A DNA stretch of 64,000 nucleotides from the NCBI GenBank assembly GCA_037367405.1, contig JAZKJV010005753.1, forward strand, positions 868,001-932,000. The letters are read 5' to 3'. Of this stretch, positions 44,501-58,635 are shown piece by piece. The translations under genes were made by a program, and so were the position numbers. Source of the stretch: Ottelia alismoides (taxonomy: Eukaryota > Streptophyta > Magnoliopsida > Alismatales > Hydrocharitaceae). Numbering within the stretch: the first letter of the stretch is position 1; each line of letters opens with the position of its first letter. Under the pieces are notes generated by a model. That model ran no database searches, was not told the DNA's origin, and was given only the letters and a program-made list of their open reading frames with translations.

Positions 44501-45172
44501 TATAATGTGTCAAGTTAGACATACAAATTACATAAAAGCTACTATGAAAGTGTTAAAAAGTCAGCTACATGATTACAAATGGAAAATTATTACATATTTT
44601 TCAAATATTTTATGCCATTTTTATAACAAGGCAAAAGTTAAAACCATGATCTTTAATACGAACTCAGATGTTGGCGACATCTCTTCATGCCTATAACTTT
44701 CCTGTTATTAAAAAAACTAGTAAGTATGATCAAATAAAAGTGAAATTAATATTGGATGATATCAAATTCACTAAAGAGAGGTTTACCTTTTCTTTTATCC
44801 ATTGCCTCAACAGTTGCATAACAATTTTTGTTTCGACTCTACAATAATACAAAATGGAAAATGGGAATATAATAAAACTCAAATAAAAAATGATGGCATG
44901 GATTAATTGAAAACTCTAATACTAGTTAATATGATGGTGGCGTCAGATTTGATGTTAGCAAATTTCTTATTGGATCATTACTAGAATGATGACCCTGTAA
45001 AAGTTAATAGTTAGAACTTGACAGTACAAATTTTAGGTATAAAACTTATAGTAATAGATAAAATTGAGGATATGTCTAATTTTAGTGTTTCAACACTTAT
45101 CATGTAAATGGAGGATATGCCAACTTCAAGACTCGGATCCCAAGTTGTATGACTCCAACTAACCTAAGTTAC

Positions 45173-45276
45173 CATAGAGAAATTGCCTCCCTGTAGAAGT
45201 TTTCTAACACGTCTAAATTCAGCCAAAAATTCTTCATGTTTTCCCAGCGGCACAGTATCTTTTAGAACAGTTCTTT
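45173..45276 (-). other. Possible exon of an unrecognised minus-strand gene
   Basis: On the minus strand an open stretch encoding RTVLKDTVPLGKHEEFLAEF and then RRVRKLLQGGNFSM is bounded by cag at its start and gtaact after its last codon, matching splice acceptor and donor consensus. Other candidate exons in the same direction lie near 45556 (before gtaagtatt), 47340-47405, 48590-48660, 48890-49010 and 49444-49540. No family is recognised. They may be parts of one gene, a pseudogene, or chance. Confidence 0.25.
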
Positions 45277-46245
45277 CTGTTATTGTGGAAATTATGGGTA
45301 TAATGAATACGATATGACATTATAATGCAAATGTTCAATATGCACTAGTTCTTTTTTGGTAATGAATAAGATATTCTAACGCAACTGTTATATTAACTGG
45401 CGTACATGTGAAGTGATGAGTATACTTTGGTTTAGTTCAGCTCCTTATTCAAATGAATAGATACGAAACTTCAGCACAAATATAGTCCCCATTCTACTCA
45501 ATAAAGTTCAATGTACATGTGGTCATTTTGCGGCTTTTAGAACTGTAATACTTACTTGTAAGATCAAAAGAATTGAGCCTTCGTTATCAGAATGAAACAT
45601 TCCAATAAAAAATGCAAGATAAGATAATAAAATTACCACATATCGTGTTGTGCAAGTTACGTTAACAGAATCAAGGTAAATATAATGCTATTCAAGAATT
45701 TCACTCTTCATAAAAGAAACATTTCCACTGCATTAAGCAAGATGTGATGCAACCCTGCAATAGTTTCGATCACGAAAAATTTCGATACATCAATGATCAT
45801 ACTTTTTATGACCTCCAGCATATGATATAGACAATAGCAATGGCTACAAGTTTGGTTCTTTTATGGGTGCATCTAATACACGTGGTTCAAGCATATCTTA
45901 TTGTTCATTCCCTCCCATCGAATGGAGATTATAATTATGTATAGGGATCAATATGTTTAAAATGCTATTAATGCGTACATAAATCATAAATAAAGCAAAC
46001 ATTCAGTGAAAACTGTGAAATACGAAAGAATCTAACAAGCTTACCAAACTTTCAGATAAAATAGTATTCAGAACAATAACAAACACCTTAGGTCACAATT
46101 GACGAGTAAAGTCATTGTCCACAGAAATCACAGCAACACCACCATCAATGTATGATATACTCTCAGACTTGCACTTTATCACCAAAATCCAAATGAATGT
46201 TCTGAGCATACATACATCTCCTTGATTTTATTATGATAACATCCT

Positions 46246-46580
46246 CTCCCTTCCTCCATCGTCCGCAGCCTCGGGCCATCGACCTCCACTCCGTACTTGC
46301 GAACTCGTCTGTTGCACTTCACCTCTACCACCACCCATCATCCACTCGCCACTCATAGGCCTCTCCCTCCACCCATCGTCCCCAGCCTCAGCCCATCGAC
46401 CTCCACTCTCTGCTCCCATCCTCATCCGCTGCATTTCACCTCTACCACCACCCATCGTCTGCCCACCATCCACAGTCCTCTCCCTCCATCCATCGTCCCC
46501 TGCGTCACACCATCGACCTCCACTCTCTGCTCCCATCCTCATCCATTATCCTTTACCTCTACCACCACCCATCCTAGTGC
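46246..46580. repeat. About 117-bp tandem repeat, near three copies
   Basis: Blocks with catcgacctccactct, tttcacctctaccaccaccc and ctctccctccatccatcg recur with a period of about 117 bp (for example 46280, 46396 and 46513). The period is a multiple of three, so frames stay open on both strands (46231-46542 minus, 46297-46605 plus), but they are probably not genes. Confidence 0.8.
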
Positions 46581-46609
46581 TCCATCTATCTCCAATCGCA
46601 TTTGATCTG

Positions 46610-47406
46610 CATTCATCATCGAACCGTGAATCACTACCCTCAACAGCCACCCCCAACTGTCAGTTTAGAGTATGTGAAAGAATTTGGCAAGAAATCCAAA
46701 ACATGGGTATTGGTCAACCACCCCCACTGCTGCCCTTTGTACATATCAACCCTTAAAGCAAAAAAACACATAGTTTCAAAATTCTCTTTCTATTAATAGT
46801 CTTTCAACTACTGAAAAGTACTTTTTAAAGTTAGCCCATAAACAAAACAGAATTGACAAGCATTAAATCAGTACAAGGTCTCTATCTTGACGACAAAATG
46901 GATCAATAACATGATGTAATGGACAACTGCAAGCAGTGATCACATGACGAGGAAGTCTACAATACTTGTGTAAAGGCAGTATGAACATCAAGATATTCCA
47001 TTTTAAACAAGTCATGCTACAATCATATGTAAATTGAAGTTGAAAAACGAGCACCTTTTTTACAATCTGGGGGTAGGGAAGATGGCATGAAGAATTCCCT
47101 GATACTTTCTTGGACAAAGGATAATCATAAAAACAATCGAAGAAGCATTGTTATATGTGCATCTTGATACCACATGTTGTATAAGGATTAATATATGATA
47201 GCAAACATAAATCCTCACATTGATAGCACAATTAGCAGAATTAGCAATTGCCACCGTAAAGTTAAGCATATTGACAAGTAGGAGAGAAAAAACAACAAAA
47301 ACGAATTCGCTAATTAGTTTGAGCATGGACCAGCTTAATTTTTTTATCGCAAAACCTTGTACACAATTCAGAGACCATACTTCGTGCAAAAGTTGTGTCC
47401 CCATCA
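46610..47406. other. Unassigned region
   Basis: No repeat or transposon end is seen. A minus-strand stretch at about 47330-47405 (DGDTTFARSMVSELCTRF) is a candidate exon interrupted upstream by the hAT-like MITE. Confidence 0.3.
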
Positions 47407-47414
47407 CCTATGGT

Positions 47415-47965
47415 TAGGGCTGCTAATCGAACCGAACTGTACTGAACGGACCTATGTTCGAGTTCGGTTCAATAAGGAAATTCGAAAGTTCGAGTTCGAG
47501 TTCGGTTCGATAAATGTTCGATAGGATATGTTCGAGTTCGTTTAGAAAACGAACGTTCGAGTTCAGTTCGATAATAGTTCGTTAACATTTTAACTTAACT
47601 AAAACTTGTCTATATGAACAAGTTCGAATTGGAGTTCGATAACAAGGTTCGATAAGCAGTAAAAATAAGAAATTATTCAAATTAAAGTGGTACAAAAGCC
47701 TAATAAATACCACAATTTTTTAACATCGAAATTTATCAAGTGTATAAATAATAAGTTACACATACAAATACACAAAATATACATATATCAGACTCAACTT
47801 TTATCGATTGAACATATGTTATGTTCATGTTTGGTTTGTTAAGTTATCGAAATATAAATTTCAAGTTCATGTTTAGTTCATTTAGAAATGAACGAATAAT
47901 TTTTGAACTATTATCGAACGGACTCTAATCGAATACGAACACGTTCAGTTCGATTAGCAACCCTA
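47415..47965. mobile_element. hAT-like MITE
   Basis: 551 bp with termini TAGGGCTGCTAATCGAAC and, inverted, TAGGGTTGCTAATCGAAC. Flanking 8-mers cctatggt (47407-47414) and cctaaggc (47966-47973) match at six of eight positions, fitting an aged 8-bp target duplication. The interior is full of gttcgagttcg and gttcgata words on both sides. No transposase is present. Confidence 0.8.
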
Positions 47966-47973
47966 CCTAAGGC

Positions 47974-49899
47974 ATGGCGATCCACTTCTTATGATTCTCT
48001 CCATTCGAATCCAAGATCTTTGTGGAAATTAGACCCCTCAAATGCAATCATCCAAATAAGGGAAGAGAAATAGTACATTAAAGTAACATTTTACTTAACA
48101 GAAGCTCATGTATCATTGTAAACTAAAATTGAAGTTGTCAAAGTATTGAGAAATAGTTCCATGTTATCAAGCTGAACTTCAATCTAGTCAATCAAATTAT
48201 CCACATATTTTATTGCAGAGACCTCTATAAGGTTCTTTATCTAAACATTATATTCCCATCGGTATTTAAACCTGCAAAATTTACAACATGTTCAAAAAAT
48301 TCATGGGAAAGGGAATTTACACCCGTCGGTATCCAGGTGTCTCTCCTTTAAAGTAGAAAAATACATTCCGTACATAGCATTTTTATCGTAAATACTTAGA
48401 GAAATGAATCTAATAAAGTAAAGAATACAAGAATGATCTATGCTTGTTAACCATATAGGTGTTAGCAAAAGAAAATAGTTTATCGACATGCTTCAGAAGT
48501 ACATATGCATAGACATGAACACTTCCTAATGAAAACCATAAAAGCAGCTGCCCAAGCTATTATTGTTTCAGCTGCAACATATGATCACAGTGAAGTTTCA
48601 CATCACCCATATCCTCTGTGGATTGCTCTGGAACAGTGGCATGTGTGTATAGTATCGCTAAATAGATGAGTTCGTTCCTCATTAAGGTTAAGCAAACACT
48701 TAATAGATGTCACTCTATTGTTCATAAGTAGATGGTTAGATGTTGATAGTATGCAATTGTTTCTATTTTCAGTATCACAAGTTCATAATGCATTGATTAA
48801 CTTGGAAAGAACTGAGAGTATTATTTGTGTAGAAGATATAGATAGACTATATCTGTCAATAATTGTCTGAAGTAATTAGCGACCTCTGAAAATGTATCAG
48901 GAGGAAGGTAAGACGTTAATTAATGCCAGAAAAATCAAACGATTTCGAGGTATAGATTTGCAGCTCAAGTTGTATCCATCTAGACCATCCATATGGTCTC
49001 GGATGGCTGAGATCACTCAATGAGAATCTAAGAATGATCATATCAATGTGATGAACACAACAACTTATAAATTTTCTGGTTTGTTGATGTCATGCGATCA
49101 TATTTTGAGAGAAATAATTTTACTCCAATTACGAAACTAAACACATGTCTAACAGAAAGGCGAACTTGACAATACAGTCGAGTTAAAATGAAAATATACG
49201 TAAAATACATGTCATTCTAACCCTACGTTCATTCTAAATCTAGAGAATAGTTAGACAATTCTTATAATTGCTAATCCATTTTGATAAAAAAATTTTAACA
49301 TACTTATACACATAAAAAATAACATTTTGCATTCCATTAGTATGCCATCCAACTCAAAGTTAATAGGCATTCATCCTGGGAGAAAAGGTACCTGAATGAA
49401 ACTGAAAGCAGATTTGACGAGCAAATCTTCATACTTCGAGAAGTTATACAGAGCCATCATCCTCAATTAATTCATCACATTGTTGTTGTCTTCGCTTATA
49501 TTCCTTCGTATGACCTCTACTATGGATATGGTAAGATGATCTTCACGTCAGCAAACATTAATTACTTGTCAATAGATTTCACCTCAGTGAGGACTAGACA
49601 TTGGACGAAGGAATCATCTTTCTAGGTTTGAATATCATTATCGAGAAAAATAAAAAAAATACGATGATTCCCATGATGTTGATGATCAAATCGTGACTTT
49701 GTCATGGAGTACAAACGCAAGGAAAAGAAAATCCACACCATTATAATCAAAAGCAAGTATCTATCAGAGCTTGATTGATATTAACAAAACAATACATGAT
49801 CAATGTGATCTTATCATTGCATCAATAATGAATGAGGATCCTCATTTCTAATGGAGATAAAAGGAAATTTCAATCTGATGAGTGCGATCTGAGTGATAT
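47974..49899. other. Unassigned low-copy-looking region with candidate minus-strand exons
   Basis: No transposon ends or tandem repeats are obvious. Minus-strand open stretches include 49540-49444 (SRGHTKEYKRRQQQCDEL), 49010-48890 (AIRDHMDGLDGYNL, resembling the end of an RRM fold) and 48660-48590 (ATVPEQSTEDMGDVKLHCDH). They are short, and a real gene cannot be assembled with confidence. Confidence 0.25.
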
Positions 49900-52370
49900 C
49901 ACAAAATCCTTGCATTTTTTGGGGAAGATTTATTCATGATTGTTGCTCATCGGTCTTCCCTCTATCACGCTAGGGTGATTCCTTGATCCGTGGATCACTT
50001 TCCTGCTTGTTCAGCCTTGATTCCTCCACCACCTGTACAAAACCACACCCTTGACCTTCTTCCAAAAATTTTGATCCCCTTCTACCTTGTTTGGCTCCTC
50101 TCTTGTGTGCTCAGGATTGAGGGTCGTGATAGGAACCTCTCCAGCTCATTTGCATCGAAGTCGGGCGAAGCCCGGGTCGGTTCCACACATCTCCGAGGAC
50201 CCTCTCTGCCGTGTGGTACATCTCCTCGATTATGGTCAAGTAGAGGTTCGTTTTTCTTTTTTGTATAGCTTAGTTTTAGCCCTATGTTTTATTCTGTGCA
50301 TTTAGTTTCATCATAATAGCATGATTTAGTGTGAATCGAATTGCTTCTTAGTTTGCCAGAGCTTAACCTTCGGCATACCACTCCACCTTTCTCCGATTGT
50401 CCCTCGGTTCGCTAACCACCTTCATTCGCCTCCCCTTCACTACTGCTATGCAACCCCCCACTCCATTCAACCTACTCCTACATGAAGTAGAATCTCAGAT
50501 CCCCACATCTTCGCCTTTTCGGAGATCTGCCACTTCGACTCCCTATGCCTGCATTCCACCTATAAGGACCTGTAGGACCCTCGCTTTTCTTGTATGAGAT
50601 TTTATTGTATTATTAGTGGCCAAAGGACTCCTTCGGGGGTTTATTTTGAGTAGAGCAGGTACCTAGAGCTCTAGTTATTCCCCGAGCTCGCTCGACATCT
50701 TCGGAGCTATGGCATGCCTTCTGAAATTGTCATCTGGCGGGGAGGAGACCAAGATCCATTTTGTGCCTTCCCACCCTTCCAGACAACAGGAGGAGTGGAG
50801 GATGAATTGAAGCTCATTTCCTCTGAATTCTTGGCATGTTCATCTACCGCCCTTCCAGCTGTTGGATCATTCTGCCACTCCAAATTGTTTAGCCATCGTT
50901 GGATGCAGAACACCTAAGCCGTAGATCTCCCATGTGGGATCTAATCCTGATCATCCAAGGAGAATCATCATCGACCGTCGCACGTATAATACGTGGATAA
51001 GTGAACCCATCAAAACCGTCCGCTCGTACACGTTATAGGAATTTTGCATATTTTACCCAATCACTTTTGTAATTTAATATTAATACAAAAACATTCCTTT
51101 ATCGTTTATTTATTTCTGTAATATTTGTAAATAAGCCCTTGAACTATTTTTATTTGCAAATTAGTCCAAGCCAGCTCACATCACGTACGGTACCACATGA
51201 GTGGGAATTTTGCACTTGAGCTTCTGGAACTTTTTGTATTTAGAATTAGTCCATTAAATTTTATTCTAGTTCTATATTTTTTTGAAAATTGCAAAGAGGC
51301 CCCTGATCTTTGTTTTATTTACATTTATCTCCTACTAGTTCATTATTTTTTGTGCATTTCTTCTATTTATTAAATATGACAATTGTGCTCCAACAAATCT
51401 CAAAAAAATAGGTTTATTCTCATGTTGCAATATATTTTATGCCATATTTTTATATCTACAACTTAGGACTTTTTAGAATTTATTAAAAATGAAAAAGGGC
51501 ACAATTATCCCCTATTTATCTTAAAAGCACATAAAATTAGAAAAACATTTTCAAAATTCCCTCAAAAAATATATTTTGTTTATTTTAATTTTCCGAGCCT
51601 TCAGATAAAAAATCCATGAAAATAGAAAAAGAAAGATCTTACAAATTAAAAAAATCCCAAAATCTGTTATAAAAATATAAAAGTCCCTAAAAACTCCAAA
51701 AATACTCATTTCTATTTTCTAATTTTCTTCATATCATTAAATTTGATTTGAATAATTTTGGACATCAATTGATATTTTTCTCCTTTATTTCATTCATCCT
51801 ATTTATTAATCCTAATTTGGGATATTTTTTACTTTAAAATATATAAAAATTTGCAAAAATACTTAAAAATAAAATATAGAAATTTATTTAAAATCTAAGA
51901 ATATTAAATTATGTCATTTTTATCTATTTATCATTGTATTTGTATCTATATTAATCCATATTGTATATATAACTTTATACATTCTATATTATATAAAAAG
52001 AAATGGAAATTAAAAATCAAGAAAAAATGAAAAATAAAAAACTTATAAAACTAAAATAATTTAAAATTATAAAAACTAAATTTTAAAAAATTTTAAAATT
52101 AAAAACCCACAAAAATACGTTGACAACAACAATCATGCATTTTTGCATTCACCTGCATCATTCTCTCGTTTGTTCCATTTGTTTGACACTCTACACGTAC
52201 TTGCATTATACATTTCATTGTAGACATATCAAATTTTAATTCCACATGTTTTGTGTTTCATTTCTTAATGATTATTGTGGGTTAATTGTAGTTTCCTGAG
52301 CGGTCACCACAACAACATTGTTCCCGCTTTGTAAGGAACATATTTGACCCTCGCAAAATCCCGTTCATCA
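49900..52370 (+). repeat. LTR a: O-family LTR, 5'-truncated
   Basis: It begins within sequence matching LTR b near 53880 and ends ...cgttcatca beside a decayed PBS. The 3' part (52190-52340) matches the reverse complement of 19570-19740 in the element O LTR. About 1.3 kb of the 5' end is missing. The start is approximate. Confidence 0.65.
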
Positions 52371-52372
52371 AA

Positions 52373-52390
52373 TGGCATCTTTGCTAAGGA
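52373..52390 (+). promoter_or_regulatory. Decayed primer binding site after LTR a
   Basis: tggcatctttgctaagga matches the tRNA-Asp complement at 12 of 18 positions, 2 nt after the LTR end. Confidence 0.6.
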
Positions 52391-52590
52391 GCAATGCCAT
52401 GTAGATTTATTTTTTCCCATGTCTTCTTGCTTGTCTATATTTTCCTCTATTTATTTATTTTTTTGATATTATTGTTGAGTTGTATAACCATTCTCTTTGT
52501 TGACTTTACTACGAGAACTTGCGGATCGAGGGAGGCCCTCTTTGGAGTGCTTGAGCACCCATGTGAAGCCAACTCAGTTTTCTGACCTAG
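52391..52590 (+). mobile_element. Remnant interior between LTRs a and b
   Basis: Only about 200 bp separates the PBS from the next LTR start. No polypurine tract is present before LTR b, so the interior was lost by deletion or unequal exchange. Confidence 0.55.
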
Positions 52591-55016
52591 TGATGAATCC
52601 ACATTTCATCATATTTATTCTATCATTTTGGCCTTAAAAACCCTAGTAAATGCGTGTAAATAGGCTTAATTTAGGAATTTTAGCATTCATGCATCATTGC
52701 GTAAATATTGTATAAAATGTGGTTTTTAAAGCCAAAATTATAGAATAAAGAAAAGAAAAGAAAAATAATAAAATATTGTAAATATTTAATGACCCAAAAC
52801 CCCGAGACCTAGGCATCTCGATGACGAGGTCGACAAGGAATAAAGTAGGGGGAGATAAGGGCCAAAATACAATAAAAATACCTTTTATTTCATCAATTCT
52901 TTATTCATTTTGGGACCTATTTTTGGTTCCACTTTTTATACACCAAATAAAGAAACTTTAAAAATGAAAGTTGTAGATAATTAAATGTAGAAAAACACAA
53001 AATTAATTTCACTCAAAAATAGTGTACAAATAAAAAGTTATGATTTGAATAAAATTCCAAAATCCCAACTTTCCAAACCTGTATCTCTCAAATAAAAACT
53101 TGAAATGCATCAAAATCATTTTATTTTTTTTATAATTTTCAATAAGCTATTTAATAAAGATGGTTTCGTATTTTGCGGAGATAGGGTTTGAAAGGTGAGT
53201 TTTGAACCCTTATTGTATACTTGTACAGATTAAAATATTTTTTTATTATTCATTATTTTTATAATTTTATAATTTTATAATTTTGTAAATATTATTTATA
53301 ATATATTTATATATTAAAATCAGAATAAAAACCTAAAGAAAAGACAAAAATAAAATACATGTATATAATACCTAGTTATAATACCTATAAGTACACATGT
53401 AAATTTAATACTCCTATTTCATTAAGTGCACAAATCATCTCAGAAAAATAAAATAAAAATATATTTAAGTATATAAAAATATTTTATAAATGTATAAAAT
53501 AATAAAAAAATAAATAAAATTAAGTGTACAAAATAAAAATAAAACAATAAAATATATAGATAAATATACCTATATAGGCCTAAAAAGGTAACTTGTAATT
53601 ATAAACCTCATAAAAATAAATAAAAGTCACCATAAAATAATTTATAAAATAATAAATTTTTTTACTTTATCATTAAAAAATAATAAATTCAATTTCTATT
53701 TTTAAATGAATTTACAATTATTTTTACCAAGGTTTTTACTGGTTGGTCCACGTGGAGCAACCAGACTTCTTCCTTTGTTGACCTCGGTCAACTCTCTGAC
53801 CGAGGTCTGGCATTTGTCAGAACTGGGTTTTTTGGCGTTTTCCCCGAATTTTGGAGATCACGTCTTTCATTATCTTGTGTTGATTCCTTCATGACTTTTC
53901 AAGATCGTACATCCATCATACACGTCGGGGGATTGTATTGATCTTTGGAGCCACAATACGCTTGGTCCACCTCGTTCTTCTCGCCCACTTCATCACTCTT
54001 TCATAACTGCACCTATCACCTCCTTCTTCCCCTAAACCCCTTTTGACCTCGGCTTTGGCTCCCTTGGGCGTGCTCCGGATTGACCTTGGTGACCGGGAGG
54101 TCTCCAACAGCTTAGGGAGGTAGGGAGAGGCCTTGAACGACCGTTCCACCATCTCTGGCGTCTACGCCGCCGTGAGGTACCCATCTTAGGCATCCTTGCC
54201 TTTGAGGTCTGTTTTATCTTGTTCTTCTCGCATTTTTAGTTTGCCTTAGACATAGGATCAGATCCCCATTGTTATCTTCATTCTTCGTCCACTCGATCGC
54301 TCCATTCAACCCCTCGCTGGAGCGAGCTCCGACGAGCCTTCATTCCGTGATTTCCACCGTCTTTCGCCATCTGGAGGTGCGCGACACCTTGCCTGTGCAC
54401 CCTCGTAACCCTTTGTTGCAGGTCTCGAGCTTTCAAGTGCACCTGGGACTGATTTTGAAGGAAGCGGAGGTTCTTGGAGCTCCTTTGCTCCGGCAGCCCC
54501 GCACAAGCCTTTCGGCCTCCGCCGACCCTTTTGGAGTCGCCAACACCCTAGGAAGACCTGCAGGAGCACTTTGGACCATTCTGGAGCTCCATCTTACGCC
54601 AGAGGAGGCGGAGAGAGGCCGGGGAAGCTCGCTGATCGAGGCCTTCTTCCCTGTTCTTGCTCCCGCATTCCTGGCTGTCAGATAGGGGCCGTTCTTCAGG
54701 ACGTGCAGCTGCCGTCGCATGATCACACCTCCAGCATTGTTGATCGTCTTCGGATGATCTAATCAAGACCGTCGTCAGCGAAGGGGTACGGGCCCAAGGA
54801 TCGACGACACATGTATAAGTGGATACTTTCAGCCGTTTGATCTCCTTTGTTGGGTATTTTGTAGTATTAGCCTAGCCATTTTTGTTAATTATTTTTTAGC
54901 TTATAAACTTTAATCTTTTGTTCGAATATTTTTGTAATATTTATAAACTAGCACCCAAACTTGTAGTAATTACACTCAGGTCCTTGGCCACGTCACCTCA
55001 CGTGCCTGTGTACGTG
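52591..55016 (+). repeat. LTR b: O-family LTR, 3' part missing
   Basis: It starts TGATGAATCC and runs through AT-rich and GC-rich parts to a CACGTG/TACGTG pair (54999-55004, 55011-55016), where LTR c begins at once. Its remaining 3' third is not found before the window end. Confidence 0.7.
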
Positions 55017-58000
55017 TGACGAATCTACATTTCATCATCTTTATTCTATCATTTTAGCGTTAAAAACCCTAGTAAATGTGTGTAAATAGGCTTAAATTAG
55101 GCATTTTAGCATTCATGCATCATTGTGTAAATATTGTACAAAATGTGGTTTTTAAAGCCAAAATTATAGAATAAAGAAAAGAAAAGAAAAAGAATAAAAT
55201 ATTGCAAATATTTTATGACCCGAAACCCCGAGACCTAGGCATCTTGATGACTAGATCGACAAGGAATAAAGTAGGGGGAGATGAGGGCCAGAATACCAAG
55301 AAAATACCTTTGATATTATTCATTCTTTATTCATTTTGGGACATATTTTTGGTTCCACCTTTTATTATTTAAATAAAGAAACTTTTCACATAAAAGTTGT
55401 AGATAATTAAATAAAGAAAAATAAAAAATTGATTTCACTCAAAAATAATGTACAGATAAAAAGTTATGATCTGAATAAAATTCCAGAATCCCAACCTCCT
55501 AGACCTGTATCTTGCAAATAAAAACTCGAAATGTACCAAACTCACTTTTAACTGTATATAATTTAAAATAAGCTATTTAATGGCAGTGGTTTCGTATTTT
55601 TCGGAGTTACGGTTTGAAAGTTGAGTTTTGGACCCCACTTGTATACTTGTACAGATTAAAATAATCATTTTATTATTTGTTCATTATTTTTATACTTTTA
55701 TATTCTTATAATTTTGTAAATATTATTTATGATAAATACACACATTAAAATTAGAATAAAAACCTAAAGAAGATACAAAATAAAAATACATGTATAAGAA
55801 TACATATGTATAAGACCTATAAACATACCTATATTATTACTACTTTTATTTTATTAAGTATACAAAATATATCAAAAAAATAAAATAAAATATATTTAAG
55901 TATATTAAAATATTCTTTAAATTTATAAAACCATAAACAAAAATAAATAAATTAAATATACCAAATAAAAATAAAATACTTAAATATATAGATAAGCATA
56001 CCTATAAAGGGTATAAAAGGTGTAATTTTATACTTCATAAAAATGATTAAAAATCACTATAAAATACTTTATAAAATAATAAAAATTTTTCATTTAATAA
56101 TTGAAAATCAATAAAATCATTTGTTATTTTTAATCGATTTTTAAATTAATTTTCCAATAATTTTTTCTGGCTAGTCCACGTGGACCAACCGGATTCAGCC
56201 GTTGGTTGACCTCGGTCAACTCTCTGACTGAGGTCTGCCAGTGCATCATACTTGATTTTTGTCTGCTTTGGAGGATTTTTCTAGGTTGAGGCGACCCTCT
56301 ATTCACGAATCTTCCTTCTTGACTTTTGTTTGCCTTCGATCGAGGAATCACGCCCAGATGAAATATCGGGTTTTGGATCACTGCTCATCATCGTGCACCT
56401 CGATCTTTGGGTCCTGTCAGCCACTTCTTCAAAAACCCCCTTTGACCTCCATTTCGATTTTGATCCCTCTTCCTCCATCGTTAGCCCTAAACCCCTCGTC
56501 CTTTGCATTCCTGGTGACAGCAGGAAGGCCTTGAGCCCGAGATCGAGCTCCTTGGAGTAGAATCGAGCATGATCCAAGCCCCTTGCCGGAGCTCCGCCGC
56601 AAGTAGCTGCAGCATGCCAGAGTGAGTCTTCCTCCCTTCTTTTTCCATTTTCTTGTAGCTTAAGGTTAGCTTAGGTTAGGTCTATAGCAGTTCGTCGTTT
56701 CGATGGGGATCTTGCCGTGAATCCGCTCTCGAATCCACGGCGGAGCTCCGCTCCGCCTCCGCTTTTCGGTCACCTCCGTCATCCACATCCGACGCTTTCA
56801 CCTCCATCTTCTTTGTCATCACTCTGTCGCTCTGCTCCACCCCTCCATCACCCTCGATCTTTCCCAGATCGAGCGACCCGAGCTCCCATCTCCGCCGTCC
56901 ATCGGAGCTCCACGCCCGAGCCACGATCCACCTCCATTTAGCCCCGAAACACCCCCAGCGGCATCACCTTTTTGTTTTGCAACTAACCCTGCAAGTCAGA
57001 GCCAAGGAGAAGGCACTATCGAGCCACGATATTCCAGGGAGCAGCCGCCCAGGTCATCTCCACCGTCCCGACGCTCTACGCACCTTAGGCTCGCCTGAGA
57101 CCCCCATTCGACGCGGAAGTGCCCAAGGATCATTTTGCCCTCGATCCTAGGGCCGGAGGACACCAGAGTCGGCCGCCATCGTCGATCGAAGGAACCCCCA
57201 GGCGGTGTTCATCCACCATCCTCCGCGACCGTCCGATCAAGCGCGGACGCCAGGAACTCCAACAGCCGTTGGATCGCCCCGAGCCATCACCGTTGGATCT
57301 CCCCCGACGATCTTATCTCTGCCGTCCGCTACCAACCGTCATCGTGCGTCCAGCGCACGCCACGTGTCAAGTGGACGCTTCCCAGCCGTCCACCCCCGCG
57401 CTACCTTGGGTATTTTGCACCTTCAACCCAAGAATTTTTGTATTTATGCTTTAGTCTAAAAGTTTTAATTTGCAGTTCAAAAATATTTGTAATAATTGTG
57501 ACTAGGCCCCTGAACTTCTATTATTTTCACTTTAGTCCTTGTCCACATCACCTCACGTAACAGGGACACGTGATTTTGGACATTTTGCACTAAGGACCTT
57601 GATTGTTTCTGTATTTGCATTTATACCCCTGTGCATAGGTTTTATAATATATCTTTGGGTTATTTGCACTCTTGTCCTACCGATTTTTGTTATTTGCAAA
57701 TATACCCTTGTGAACAACAGAACACGTGCTTTGCGCATGACTTTTTGGTGAAATTGCAAAGCTTGCCTTGTAACTTTTAATATTTGCATCTATGCCCTTG
57801 TCAGCAAGATTTTTCTTTATGTTTCCTTTATTTTTTGAATGCATCTATAAATCTCTAAAAAATCCAAAAAATCAACTTAAGCTCCTGTTGCATAGTAGTA
57901 TCACAACCTATTTTTATTTTGCATAATTATTGCATTTTATTAATTATAAAAGTTCAAAAACATTCATTTTCAGCACTGTTTGCATTATAAAACCCATAAA

Positions 58001-58635
58001 AATTATAAAAACATCTTAAAAAATTCCCAAAAAAATATATTTTACTTGTTTAGTGTCTTTTAATTTCAGACAAAACTAAAAAATACAAAATAAAACTCCT
58101 AAAAATTAGAAAACCCAAAAACTTTCCTGACAATCCTAAAAATTCTATAAAAACCTAAAAATCTAATTTTTGTCTCTGTATTTTCCTTATTCTATTATCT
58201 TTTATTGAAAATTAATTTAGAGAATTTTTGTTACTATTTTCTATTTTATTTCTCAATTTTAGCTTGAGACTTGTATTTTCTTCACTGTTTTCAGTATCTT
58301 TGATTTTAAAAATACCAAAAAAATTAATAAAAATTCAGAAAAATCACATAAAACATTAGAAAAATATAAAAAGCCAAAAAATGGATTTCCTGATTTTCTG
58401 AGTATTTTTACTTACTTTTTATAAATACCTTTATCCCCTCTTACTTACTATATATATTATATTATTGAAAAAGAAAATATAAAAATATAAATTATAAAAA
58501 GAAAATATAAAATCAAAAAATCAAGAAATCAAAATAAAAAATATATAATTAAAAATAAAAAATTAAAAACCCACAAAAAATCCATATTCGCTAAGTAGTT
58601 CATTAGACATAGGCCTTGACTTCTTGTCTGCTCAT

